A DNA stretch of 64,000 nt, from the NCBI GenBank assembly GCA_902783255.1, contig CACZQB010000024.1, positions 1-64,000 of the forward strand, in the 5' to 3' direction. Origin of the DNA: Oscillospiraceae bacterium (GTDB taxonomy: Bacteria > Bacillota > Clostridia > Oscillospirales > UBA644). Shown piece by piece: positions 9,026 to 17,176 of the stretch; position 1 is the stretch's first letter, and every line of letters begins with the position of its first letter. A program made the translations under genes and the position numbers. A model generated the notes under the pieces. The model saw nothing but the letters and a program-made list of their open reading frames with translations. It ran no database searches and was not told the DNA's origin.

Positions 9026-9907
9026 ATGGAATATATTATTGAAAACAACCTGCTCAGACTGACTTTTTCATCTCTGGGCGGAGAATTGCGTTCTATAATA
9101 AATAAAAAGAACGGAAAAGAATACCTGTGGCAGGGAAACCCTGAATTCTGGACCGGCAGATCGCCTAACCTCTTCCCTATTGTCGGAAGAGTAAAAGAAG
9201 GGAAATACAGACTTGGGGATAAAATCTACTCAATTAAAAGTCCGCACGGATTTGTGCGCATTTCCGAGCTTGAATTGAGAGAAAAGACCGAGAGTTCAGT
9301 TGTCTTCGGAATTTCCGATTCTGCTGAAACGCTCGAGGTCTATCCGTTCAAATTTGATTTTAACGTAAAATTCACTCTTGAAAGCAATAAGATCACGGTT
9401 TGCTATTCAGTAAGGAACACCGGCGACAGGACGATGTATTTTTCCGTAGGCGCTCATCCCGGATTCAACATTCCGATAAACAAAGAAGAAAAGTTTGAAG
9501 ATTACTCGATCGTTTTTGAAAGCGACTGTGAGCCAAATGAAGTTATATGCGAAAACTGCTATATAACCGGAGAAAAACGCCCGTTCGCTCTTGAGAACAA
9601 GAGGATAATTCCGCTTCGCCATGATCTTTTTGATAACGATGCGATAATTCTATCAGATATGAAATCGAGAAAACTTACGGTATGCTCAAAAAAGTCTGAA
9701 AACTCGATCACAGTTGATTTCGCGGACTTTAAATATCTCGGAATATGGCATAAGCCGATGACAGAAGCTCCGTATATTTGTATCGAACCGTGGAACGGAC
9801 TTCCGTCTGAAGTGAAAAGCGACGAAGAACTGACTGAAAAACCCGCGATAATCACTCTTGAACCCAACAAAGATTATTTCGCTAAATACTCGATCGAAAT
9901 CAAATAA
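9026..9907 (+). CDS. Aldose 1-epimerase family protein (LacX-like)
   Basis: 293 residues of the galactose-mutarotase beta-sandwich fold. The start IIENNLLRLTFSSLGGELRS and the blocks SPHGFVR (near residue 75) and VGAHPGFNIP (near residue 151) carry the conserved His residues, and the C-terminal CIEPWNGLPS matches the family. The LacX/YeaD-like branch acts on sugars or sugar phosphates; the substrate here is unknown. It lies 14 bases after galU, consistent with hexose metabolism. Confidence 0.87.
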   Translation: MEYIIENNLLRLTFSSLGGELRSIINKKNGKEYLWQGNPEFWTGRSPNLFPIVGRVKEGKYRLGDKIYSIKSPHGFVRISELELREKTESSVVFGISDSAETLEVYPFKFDFNVKFTLESNKITVCYSVRNTGDRTMYFSVGAHPGFNIPINKEEKFEDYSIVFESDCEPNEVICENCYITGEKRPFALENKRIIPLRHDLFDNDAIILSDMKSRKLTVCSKKSENSITVDFADFKYLGIWHKPMTEAPYICIEPWNGLPSEVKSDEELTEKPAIITLEPNKDYFAKYSIEIK

Positions 9908-9947
9908 ATCGACCCAATGTACAACAGAAAACAAGGAGATGGCTTGA

Positions 9948-11393
9948 TTGAAAAAAGCACTGAAAGCTGTTTTACTTACAGCTGTAATAATGATTATGTC
10001 TGTTGCATGCGCAACTCAGGAACCTGAAACATTTGATCTTGATTTTGACGCAGGCGGTAATACTTCAGGAGCTGATCTGAATGGGTATTCTATGAGATAC
10101 GCCGTTACCTGCGCCACGCTTTTCGGAGACTCAAGCGCAGAAAACGTTTTAGGATTCACCTCGGGAACTCTGTTTTCCGATCTTGCAGCTAAAAGAAAGG
10201 CGGAAATCGAAAAAAATTATAACTGCACCATCGACGCTTTTTATACGTCCGACGGAGCAAACGAGAATGATTTTACCGTTCATTCAATGTCCGGAGCATT
10301 TTATTGTGACGTTCTTCAGGGCAGCACGCACGGATTGAGATCATCCATGAAGATAGGAATTTTTCAAAGCATAAATTCGCTTGACAGTTATATAAACTAT
10401 CGTGACTCCGAAAAATGGGGCACACCTGCCATGCTTGAAGAAATGTGCTGGGACGGTCAGCTTTACGGAATTCTTCCCGCCGCATGGCCCGAACTTAACT
10501 ATTCGTCTTTCGGATATATATTTATGGCAAACATGAATCTCGCCTCTTCACTCGGAATACCTGACATTCGTGAAACAGTTGAAAACAAAGAATGGAACTG
10601 GGATAAATTTGAAGAAACTCTTGCGGCAGGGACAGTGGTAGAAGGCGGCGAAACAAAAGTATACGGTATGTCTGCACACCCGCCGTATCTCGGAGAAATG
10701 ATACTGCGCTCAAACGGAGACACGATAATTATTGACAAGGGCAACGGAAATTACACCTGGGGATATGCTGAGCCCAACGCGCTGAAAGCGCTCCAGGAGT
10801 TCAGAGATGTATATAACGGTGAATATGCATTTGCGTTTGACCATAATGTAACAAGCCCGGATGCAGTTGCGGACGCCTTCATAGAAGGGAAAGCGACAAT
10901 GACTGTTGTTGATACGGAGCAGCTTTTCGGATATAACGGCAGAATTTCAAGAAATGTTGAAAATTACGCCGTTTTACCCGCTCCAACCGGTCCGGATGTT
11001 GACCCCGGCAGGATATTCGCCGTTCACGAAAGTTTCCGTTCGATGATAGTATTTTCAGCATACAGCAAAAACTTTGACGCATCGGCATTTATCATAGATA
11101 AATTATACGAACCGTTTGAAGGATACGAAACAAAAGATAAAATAAAGGAATTTATGACTTATAATTATTTCTTTGACGACAGAGATGCGGATATTTTCTT
11201 CGATATGTTCAGAAACACGGAATACAACTATTTTATTGTCGGTATGAGACAGTTCAACGAGGCAATAACAGACAGAAAGAATAAATCCGTTGCGGAGCTT
11301 GTTGATATTTACAAAGACTATAATCAGAGAATTATTGATAACGAAGCCGTTTCGCCGAGAGAAACTCTGAAAGAGCTCTGGCCGGAAGAATAA
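9948..11393 (+). CDS. Solute-binding lipoprotein, paralog 1 of 7
   Basis: 481 residues from a TTG start placed 9 bases after AAGGAG. The signal peptide ends in lipobox SVAC with lipidated Cys21. The mature part resembles extracellular sugar-binding proteins of ABC importers and shares with six other proteins in this window an N-terminal GTLFSDLAAKRKAEIE block, an AAWPEL block, and the C-terminal LYEPFEGYETKDKI...FFDDRDAD block. No permease or ATPase is nearby. It sits 40 bases after the epimerase gene with no promoter seen between, so it may be cotranscribed with galU. Ligand unknown. Confidence 0.85.
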   Translation: MKKALKAVLLTAVIMIMSVACATQEPETFDLDFDAGGNTSGADLNGYSMRYAVTCATLFGDSSAENVLGFTSGTLFSDLAAKRKAEIEKNYNCTIDAFYTSDGANENDFTVHSMSGAFYCDVLQGSTHGLRSSMKIGIFQSINSLDSYINYRDSEKWGTPAMLEEMCWDGQLYGILPAAWPELNYSSFGYIFMANMNLASSLGIPDIRETVENKEWNWDKFEETLAAGTVVEGGETKVYGMSAHPPYLGEMILRSNGDTIIIDKGNGNYTWGYAEPNALKALQEFRDVYNGEYAFAFDHNVTSPDAVADAFIEGKATMTVVDTEQLFGYNGRISRNVENYAVLPAPTGPDVDPGRIFAVHESFRSMIVFSAYSKNFDASAFIIDKLYEPFEGYETKDKIKEFMTYNYFFDDRDADIFFDMFRNTEYNYFIVGMRQFNEAITDRKNKSVAELVDIYKDYNQRIIDNEAVSPRETLKELWPEE

Positions 11394-11415
11394 ATCGATA
11401 AAAAAGAAATAATAA

Positions 11416-11459
11416 AAGAAGAAACGGGAGATCACGGTTTCCCATTTCTTCTTTTTTTA
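11416..11459 (+). terminator. Rho-independent terminator, probably bidirectional
   Basis: A long stem pairs the AAGAAGAAA-CGGGA arm with the TCCC-A-TTTCTTCTT arm (one mismatch), followed by a T run. The reverse strand also ends in a T-rich tail, so it can serve the converging surface-protein gene. Confidence 0.8.
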
Positions 11460-11486
11460 GGAATTTATTTCAAGAAATTAATGTCT

Positions 11487-11508
11487 ATCCGGCGAACCGG
11501 ATTTTTAT
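11487..11508 (+). terminator. Second forward-facing terminator
   Basis: ATCCGG-CGAA-CCGGAT hairpin followed by TTTTATT, directly against the stop codon of the converging gene. It backs up the terminator at 11416. Confidence 0.6.
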
Positions 11509-13242
11509 TCACGAGTTATCAGTGTCATCATCGTCGTCATAATCTTCATCTTCAAAATCATATCTTGGTTTGGGATTACTTTTGCGCCTGGATATGAAGA
11601 GCATTGCAAGTAACGCGATAACGATCAGAATAAGAACGATCAGGATAATCATCCATAATTTTGATTCAGAGTCGGCTAATTTTTCATATTCGGATTCATC
11701 TTCCGCAAAGGGATAAGGATCACTCTCAGTCTCAGTATTATTCTCGCTTTCCGGCTCATTTTCAGGAATGATCTCTTCTTCGAGAGCTTCGATTTCACGT
11801 GTTTCTATATGAGAATGATCATTAAGACATACACGCGTTTCTTCACCCTTTACATTGACCTGAGCGGGCTTTGTGACGGTCCATTCGCCCCATTTGTGAC
11901 CTGACGCGAGAACAACAACATCCTCAGGCAATATCTCGTTATTACCTTCAGCATCAGTAAAATACTTATTACAGCCCGAACATACCCAATATTCGATGCT
12001 GCCGTTTACAAGACAAGTTGCAGGGACAGCCGGGACTTGTGCAAGAGTGTGAACATGGCTCAGTTTTGGAATAATGCGTTTATCGACATGCGAGCTGTTT
12101 CTTCCGCAGACCCTGATCTGCTCCCCTTCGGTGTCCTCTGTAGCTTCAACGGTAACCTGCCACGGACCGTAATCATGACCGAGAGCGGAAATATAATCGC
12201 CCGTATATGATTCTCCGCAGCGATCGCAAGTGAATACGGTATATCCGTCAGATGTACATGTAGGCGAGGTAACTGCAGCAGTATAAGCGTGACCGAGAGG
12301 TTCTTTATAATCGGTGATCACTGTATCATTGCAGCGACTGCAAACGGTCGATGTATATCCGCGCGAAACACATGTCGGTTCGGTTACAACGGTTACATAA
12401 TCATGACCGAGCGGCTCGGTAATAAAACCGGAAACAATAAATTTGCCGCAGTCTGCGCAATACATATCTCCGGCATATCCGTACTCGGTACATGTTGAGG
12501 GTGTTGCGTTTCGTATGTCTTCATTCGTATGATTGTTTGGATCTGGTCTGCCGTACGGATTACCGCAAACGATACATATTGCGGGAGATATGCATGTTGC
12601 CTCGCCGCCGGTGTGTTCGGTTGAAAGAGGCTTGTAAGGGATCGCGCTGAGCTCGGTTTCGCCGTCGGCAGCAAATACTTTGCGGCAGTCGGGGCAGGAA
12701 AAATACGCATCCCATCCCCTATCCTTGCATGTAGATTCCCTGGCGGCGTAATATATTCTGTTTGGATGCTGACACTCTGAAAAGAGTATGTTAAGTGATG
12801 CCGATGCTTCTGAACAGTCCAGGTCCGTTGTTCCGTTTTTAAGCTTGGGGACTATCGTAACGGTTTTGCGTCCGCCGGATGCCCCTTCCTTAACAGACAG
12901 GGTAAACGTAAATATGGTTCCGTTCAAATCGGTATCATTTTCATACGCGATGACTGCGGCGCCTGTTTCGGAGGAAACATCGGAAATAGTGGCAGAACCA
13001 AGGTTCCATGAGGCGGAAACAATGTCGAATGATTCATGATCGTATTCAAGGACTAAAGCGAGTGATTTTGCCAAGGGAGCATTTTGAAGATCAACCGTTA
13101 AAGAGACCACATACCCGGGATATAAATCTGTAGCGGTGGCGTTACATGTTAAAGCAGCACTTTCAGCAAATGCGCCGATCCGGAAAACCGAAAGAAACAA
13201 TGATGTAATCAGTAAAATTAAAACGAAGCTGAATTTTTTCAT
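11509..13242 (-). CDS. Surface protein: cohesin-like domain, CxxC repeats, C-terminal membrane anchor
   Basis: 577 residues. The signal peptide covers residues 1-26 (ends AFA). Residues 30-150 look like a cohesin/Ig-like beta sandwich. The next 340 residues are a run of repeats with the pattern GH-x(n)-PTC-x(n)-G-x(n)-C-x2-C; six CxxC pairs (CPDC, CIVC, CADC, CSRC, CDRC, CSGC) are visible plus two variant units ending in SSHVDKR and HSHIETR. A transmembrane helix near residues 523-546 is followed by RRK and a very acidic cytoplasmic tail rich in Asp. Such repeats occur in clostridial surface proteins and may bind zinc. The role is unknown; a dockerin-bearing partner is possible but none is seen here. 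Confidence 0.75.
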   Translation of the reverse strand: MKKFSFVLILLITSLFLSVFRIGAFAESAALTCNATATDLYPGYVVSLTVDLQNAPLAKSLALVLEYDHESFDIVSASWNLGSATISDVSSETGAAVIAYENDTDLNGTIFTFTLSVKEGASGGRKTVTIVPKLKNGTTDLDCSEASASLNILFSECQHPNRIYYAARESTCKDRGWDAYFSCPDCRKVFAADGETELSAIPYKPLSTEHTGGEATCISPAICIVCGNPYGRPDPNNHTNEDIRNATPSTCTEYGYAGDMYCADCGKFIVSGFITEPLGHDYVTVVTEPTCVSRGYTSTVCSRCNDTVITDYKEPLGHAYTAAVTSPTCTSDGYTVFTCDRCGESYTGDYISALGHDYGPWQVTVEATEDTEGEQIRVCGRNSSHVDKRIIPKLSHVHTLAQVPAVPATCLVNGSIEYWVCSGCNKYFTDAEGNNEILPEDVVVLASGHKWGEWTVTKPAQVNVKGEETRVCLNDHSHIETREIEALEEEIIPENEPESENNTETESDPYPFAEDESEYEKLADSESKLWMIILIVLILIVIALLAMLFISRRKSNPKPRYDFEDEDYDDDDDTDNS

Positions 13243-13378
13243 ATAATCTCCAATTGTTTGTGTGATGTATTGAGCTGTTGCCGGTGTTTTTATTGAACAT
13301 GAAAATGATCGGCTGAGGAAAGATTTGATAAGAAAGCACTGTTTCCTGAACCAAACACAATGTCAAACGATCCTATAT

Positions 13379-13407
13379 ATAATATCACAATACGCAGAAA
13401 AAATCAA
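13379..13407 (-). promoter_or_regulatory. Probable promoter of the surface-protein gene
   Basis: TTGATT, 17-bp spacer, TATTAT on the reverse strand, leaving a leader of about 130 bases. Apart from this and the lysC terminator, 13243-13534 shows nothing. Confidence 0.5.
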
Positions 13408-13473
13408 CCCCTTTTTTCAGCGTAACGGACATTTTGGATAATATGCCGAATAATTATGACAAACTCCAATAAT

Positions 13474-13514
13474 AAAACCTCATCAGGTATAAAACAAACC
13501 GCAGATGAGGTTTT
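13474..13514 (-). terminator. Terminator of the hom-lysC operon
   Basis: On the reverse strand AAAACCTCATC pairs with GATGAGGTTTT across a 19-base loop and is followed by a T-rich tract. It starts about 20 bases after the lysC stop. Confidence 0.7.
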
Positions 13515-13534
13515 GGTGAAAAGTTTTTTGATAA

Positions 13535-14728
13535 TCAGATGAAGGCGTCGTGTATAGCTTCAAGTGCCTTGTCGCTGTCGTTTCTGTCGATAAGAACGCT
13601 GATTTTAATTTCAGACGTGCTTATCATTTGAATATTAACGCCGACGGAATAGAGTGCTTCAAACATTTTTGCTGCTACACCTGCGTTAGACTGCATTCCT
13701 GAACCGACGACCGAGACCTTGGACACATTTTCATCATATGTGATCGGATGGTCTGGATACGATTCGTGAAGAACTTCAAGAGCGATCTGAGTGTTATCCG
13801 ATGCGACGGTAAACGAGATATCTTTTGTTCCGTGACGACCGATAGACTGAAGAATTATATCAACATTTATATTATTCTGTCCGAGTAAAGAAAACAGTTT
13901 AAACGCAACACCCGGAACATCCTCAAGGCCGATAACGGAAATACGGGTAACGTTATTATCTTTTGCGACCCCGGTGATGAGCATTTTTTCCACTTTAACA
14001 TCCTCCTTAACTATTGTGCCCGGCACCATTCTGAAACTTGAGCACACTTCAAGATTTACTCTGTATTTTTTTGCAAGCTCGACCGATCGGTTGCACAAAA
14101 CCTGCGCACCGAGAGAAGCAAGTTCAAGCATTTCATCGTATGTTATTTCGTTCAGTTTGCGTGCATTTTTTACTATACGCGGGTCAGCGGTATACACGCC
14201 GTCGACATCGGTAAATATTTTGCAGATATCCGCACGCAGTGCAGCAGAGATCGCAACGGCAGTCGTATCGCTTCCGCCTCTGCCCAGAGTCGTGATATCG
14301 TCATATTTGTTTACGCCCTGAAATCCGGCGCATATGACTATTTTATGCTGATCGAGCTCACGGCGAAGGCGTTCGTCAGACACCTGTTTTATTCTGGCGT
14401 TTGAATACTTGCTGTCGGATGTTATGCCGACCTGCCACGCATTAAGTGAGGTGACGGGATATCCGAGATCTTCGATAGCCATTGCAAGCAGCGCCGCAGA
14501 CGCCTGCTCTCCGGTGGATAAGAGCATGTCCATTTCGCGTCTTGACGGTTTTTTGTTTATTTCATGTGCTTTTTCGATCAGGTCGTCTGTTGTATCGCCC
14601 TGTGCGGAAACGACTGCAACAACATCGTTGCCTTCTTTATATGTATCGGTGATAATACGCGCCACCCTGCGTATGCGTTCCGTATCCGCAACGGAACTGC
14701 CGCCGAATTTCTGAACTATAAGGCTCAA
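13535..14728 (-). CDS. lysC: Aspartate kinase
   Basis: 397 residues. The kinase signature VQKFGGSSVAD is at the N-terminus, GRGGSDTTAVAISAAL near residue 150, and two C-terminal ACT domains (from about residue 265; for example ITGVAKDNNVTRISV and VSVVGSGMQSNAGVAA) form the feedback site. It phosphorylates aspartate as the first step to lysine, threonine, methionine and homoserine. The start codon is TTG, with AAGGAG 8 bases upstream and no ATG alternative. It lies 5 bases after hom in one operon. Stand-alone monofunctional type. Confidence 0.95.
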   Translation of the reverse strand: MSLIVQKFGGSSVADTERIRRVARIITDTYKEGNDVVAVVSAQGDTTDDLIEKAHEINKKPSRREMDMLLSTGEQASAALLAMAIEDLGYPVTSLNAWQVGITSDSKYSNARIKQVSDERLRRELDQHKIVICAGFQGVNKYDDITTLGRGGSDTTAVAISAALRADICKIFTDVDGVYTADPRIVKNARKLNEITYDEMLELASLGAQVLCNRSVELAKKYRVNLEVCSSFRMVPGTIVKEDVKVEKMLITGVAKDNNVTRISVIGLEDVPGVAFKLFSLLGQNNINVDIILQSIGRHGTKDISFTVASDNTQIALEVLHESYPDHPITYDENVSKVSVVGSGMQSNAGVAAKMFEALYSVGVNIQMISTSEIKISVLIDRNDSDKALEAIHDAFI

Positions 14729-14733
14729 ATGAA

Positions 14734-15795
14734 TTACTCCTTCAGTAAGACAATATCATTTTTAAAATATTGAAGATCAAGTTTATCAAAACTGCGGACA
14801 AATTCGGAATTATCAGCATCGACCCAGTAAAGGCTGCTTTTTTCTGTGCCCTTTATGCAGTCTATGATATCTGCGCCGACTGCTGATGCCGTAGGCATTT
14901 TGCCTGCTCCTTTACCGTAAAAAGTACAGTCCCCTATTGCATCGCCCGTTACGGTTATCCCATTAAAAACATCTTCTATATTCGCAAGAGGATGATCTTT
15001 GGGGATAGCGCACGGAGAGACAAAGATATCAACGCAGCCGTCGTCTTTTTTTTCTGCGTATCCGAGAAGTTTTACGACCATTCCCTGTCTGTCCGCATCG
15101 TAAATATCTTCAAGGGATATCCCACGTATTCCTTTTGTCATAACATTTTCGGGATAAATATGTCTGCCAAAGGCAAGAGATGCAAGAATACATATTTTTC
15201 TGCCTGTGTCTATGCCGTCTATATCGGCAGAAGGGTCTTTTTCGGCATATCCGAGCAGCTGAGCCTGTTTGAGCGCGCTGTCAAACGAAACGCCTTCTTT
15301 TATCATTTTTGTAAGTATATAATTTGTAGTTCCGTTCATTATGCCGACGATCTTGTTCAGTTCGTTTGCCGCAAGACAGTGATACATTGGATTGATAATG
15401 GGAATGCCCCCGCCGACGGACGCCTCAAAGAGGTAACATACTTTATTCTGTCTTGCAAGAGCAAGGAGTTCGGGAGCATGTTTTGCAACAAGTTCTTTAT
15501 TTGATGTTACAACATGCTTGCCTGCCGATAGTGCTCGCTTGGTATATTCATAGGCAAACGTTGCACCGCCGACAGTTTCTACAACGATATTGATCTCGGG
15601 ATCATTTTCTATAACGGAAAAATCACTTACAAATTTTGACGCATAAGGACTGTCCGGAAACTTTCTTATGTCGAGTATATACTTGCAGGAAATATCCTGA
15701 CCTAATTTTTTTGAGAAAAGTCTGTTGTTTTTGTCAAGAAGTTCAACCACGCCGGAACCGACGACTCCGAAGCCGACAACAGCAACATTGATCAT
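14734..15795 (-). CDS. hom: Homoserine dehydrogenase, short form
   Basis: 353 residues from the ATG at 15795, which has an AGGGTG ribosome site; the longer open frame to 15900 runs through the promoter and is not used. The NAD(P)-binding motif VAVVGFGVVGSGVVELL opens the protein, then VVTSNKELVAKHAPELL, GGGIPIINPM, and the family block DGIDTGRKICILASLAFG. It reduces aspartate semialdehyde to homoserine. The usual C-terminal ACT domain of roughly 430-residue enzymes is absent, so feedback control by threonine may be missing or supplied through LysC. It leads the hom-lysC operon. Confidence 0.93.
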   Translation of the reverse strand: MINVAVVGFGVVGSGVVELLDKNNRLFSKKLGQDISCKYILDIRKFPDSPYASKFVSDFSVIENDPEINIVVETVGGATFAYEYTKRALSAGKHVVTSNKELVAKHAPELLALARQNKVCYLFEASVGGGIPIINPMYHCLAANELNKIVGIMNGTTNYILTKMIKEGVSFDSALKQAQLLGYAEKDPSADIDGIDTGRKICILASLAFGRHIYPENVMTKGIRGISLEDIYDADRQGMVVKLLGYAEKKDDGCVDIFVSPCAIPKDHPLANIEDVFNGITVTGDAIGDCTFYGKGAGKMPTASAVGADIIDCIKGTEKSSLYWVDADNSEFVRSFDKLDLQYFKNDIVLLKE

Positions 15796-15855
15796 TTTAG
15801 TCACCCTTACTTGATGCCTGAGCGAATCTGATGACGACAGGCAATTTATTTTGTA

Positions 15856-15884
15856 ATTATACAAAATAATTTTATGTTTGTCAA
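15856..15884 (-). promoter_or_regulatory. Consensus promoter of hom-lysC
   Basis: TTGACA, 17-bp spacer, TATAAT on the reverse strand, about 60 bases before the hom ATG. Confidence 0.85.
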
Positions 15885-15928
15885 GTGGAAATTTATACAT
15901 TTAAAGCAAATATTAAAACAAAACCGTA

Positions 15929-15957
15929 TTGACAAAATAAAAACGAGGTGTTATAAT
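15929..15957 (+). promoter_or_regulatory. Consensus promoter of the DivIVA-like gene
   Basis: TTGACA, 17-bp spacer, TATAAT. It faces away from the hom promoter; the two -35 boxes are 44 bases apart. Confidence 0.85.
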
Positions 15958-16020
15958 TAATTAAAAGATCATAGAATATATTCAGAAAACGAATAAAATA
16001 ACGAAACGGAGTTGTTTTGA

Positions 16021-16935
16021 ATGTCCACGCAAAAATTATTCCGCGAAACGGCGTTTAACGGATACAACCGCGACGACGTCCGTGAATATATAAAAAAACA
16101 GGACGAACGTATAAGGGAACTTGAAACGTCTCTTGCTGACAGCGAAGCGATACGAGCGAGCGAACAGCAGGAAGCACAGGCTGAAATAGAAAAGCTGAAC
16201 GGCATTATAGAGTCGCTGAACGGTGTTTTGGACGAAAAAAATAAAGAGAACCTCGAGCTGACCGAGCAGGTCATGCAACTAAAAAACGCATTACTGGAGC
16301 AGGCGAACGCATTACAGGAAAAAGTTAACGCAATCGAGCTGCTCCGCAAAGAGCTTGATGATGTTAATGCCATGTACAGTGAGCTTCGGGCGAATTCCGA
16401 CGAACAGTCCGAAAAAATTGCCGAACAGTCTGAACGCTTATCTGCGCTTGACGATAAAAACAAACAGGTCGAGGACGATCTGAGGACATATATAGAACGC
16501 TCAGAAAAACTCAAGAATGAAGCAGAGGGTGATCTTCTTGCAGGATCAAAGCTTCGTGAGCTTGAAGCTACGATCGCGCAGAAGGATGAACGGATAAAAT
16601 TCCTTGAAGATAACTGGAATCAGCATAAAGCCGATTATAACGTTTATACTGAAGTGAAGAACAATGTAGAGATCATTCTTTCTGGGGCTAATAAAAAAGC
16701 GGATGAAACGTTGAAAAATGCGTCAATGAAAGCCAAACAAATGCTTGACTCTGCTTCAGAAGAAAGAGAAAAAACAGTGCTTGACCTGAAAAAGAAGTTG
16801 TCGGATCTTAAACTTGCAATACAGAATATAGAAACGTCTGTTGATCTCACCGTATCCGAACTCGACAGAAAATCCGACAATAAATACCAGATACCCGACG
16901 ATCTGCTGAAACTGCTTAAAATCGATTCTGAATAA
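16021..16935 (+). CDS. DivIVA-like coiled-coil protein
   Basis: 304 residues, almost wholly coiled coil and strongly charged. The N-terminus (KLFRETAFNGYNRDDVREYI) matches the membrane-binding head of DivIVA/GpsB proteins, F-x(n)-GY-x(2)-DDV-x(2)-YI. Long heptad regions rich in Glu, Lys and Leu follow, with a break near residue 190. DivIVA-type proteins mark curved membrane at the poles and septum and recruit wall-synthesis or chromosome-anchoring proteins. Which branch this is cannot be decided. A 31-codon gene follows 14 bases later. Confidence 0.8.
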   Translation: MSTQKLFRETAFNGYNRDDVREYIKKQDERIRELETSLADSEAIRASEQQEAQAEIEKLNGIIESLNGVLDEKNKENLELTEQVMQLKNALLEQANALQEKVNAIELLRKELDDVNAMYSELRANSDEQSEKIAEQSERLSALDDKNKQVEDDLRTYIERSEKLKNEAEGDLLAGSKLRELEATIAQKDERIKFLEDNWNQHKADYNVYTEVKNNVEIILSGANKKADETLKNASMKAKQMLDSASEEREKTVLDLKKKLSDLKLAIQNIETSVDLTVSELDRKSDNKYQIPDDLLKLLKIDSE

Positions 16936-16949
16936 TACGGAGAAGAGTA

Positions 16950-17045
16950 ATGAATAAAAAAGCGACGCGCATTTTTGCGGCGGTAGTATGTATAGTTCTC
17001 GCCGCAGCTATGATTTTTTCATTAATATACCAAATAATTGCATAA
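16950..17045 (+). CDS. 31-residue single-pass membrane peptide
   Basis: ATG at 16950 with CGGAGAAGAG just upstream; the frame encodes MNKKATR, then one hydrophobic helix of about 22 residues, and ends YQIIA. The layout (short basic head, one helix, no tail) resembles the DUF4044/Prli42 class of tiny Firmicutes membrane proteins, an impression that needs a profile search. It lies between the DivIVA-like gene and a terminator, so it is in the same transcript. No function is assigned. Confidence 0.65.
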   Translation: MNKKATRIFAAVVCIVLAAAMIFSLIYQIIA

Positions 17046-17065
17046 AATACGTTGATACCATTCAT

Positions 17066-17100
17066 GTTCGGATTTACTCTGTGAAATCCGAACTATTATT
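17066..17100 (+). terminator. Terminator of the DivIVA-like operon
   Basis: GTTCGGATTT and AAATCCGAAC form a perfect 10-bp stem with an 8-base loop, followed by TATTATT. Confidence 0.7.
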
Positions 17101-17139
17101 TACATTATCAAAATTAATGTGATTTTTATTCCTTTATTA

Positions 17140-17168
17140 TTGACTTTTCCCGAATAATGGTGTATACT
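17140..17168 (+). promoter_or_regulatory. Promoter abutting the ABC exporter start codon
   Basis: TTGACT, 17-bp spacer, TATACT. The -10 ends 9 bases before the ATG at 17177, so the transcript would begin at or next to the start codon. Confidence 0.7.
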
Positions 17169-17176
17169 TCGCGTTG

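Noticed and set aside
11800..12780. Spaced Cys-codon repeats considered as a CRISPR or tandem DNA repeat
   Set aside because: The periodicity is at protein level (C-x2-C units) and the DNA units are not conserved.
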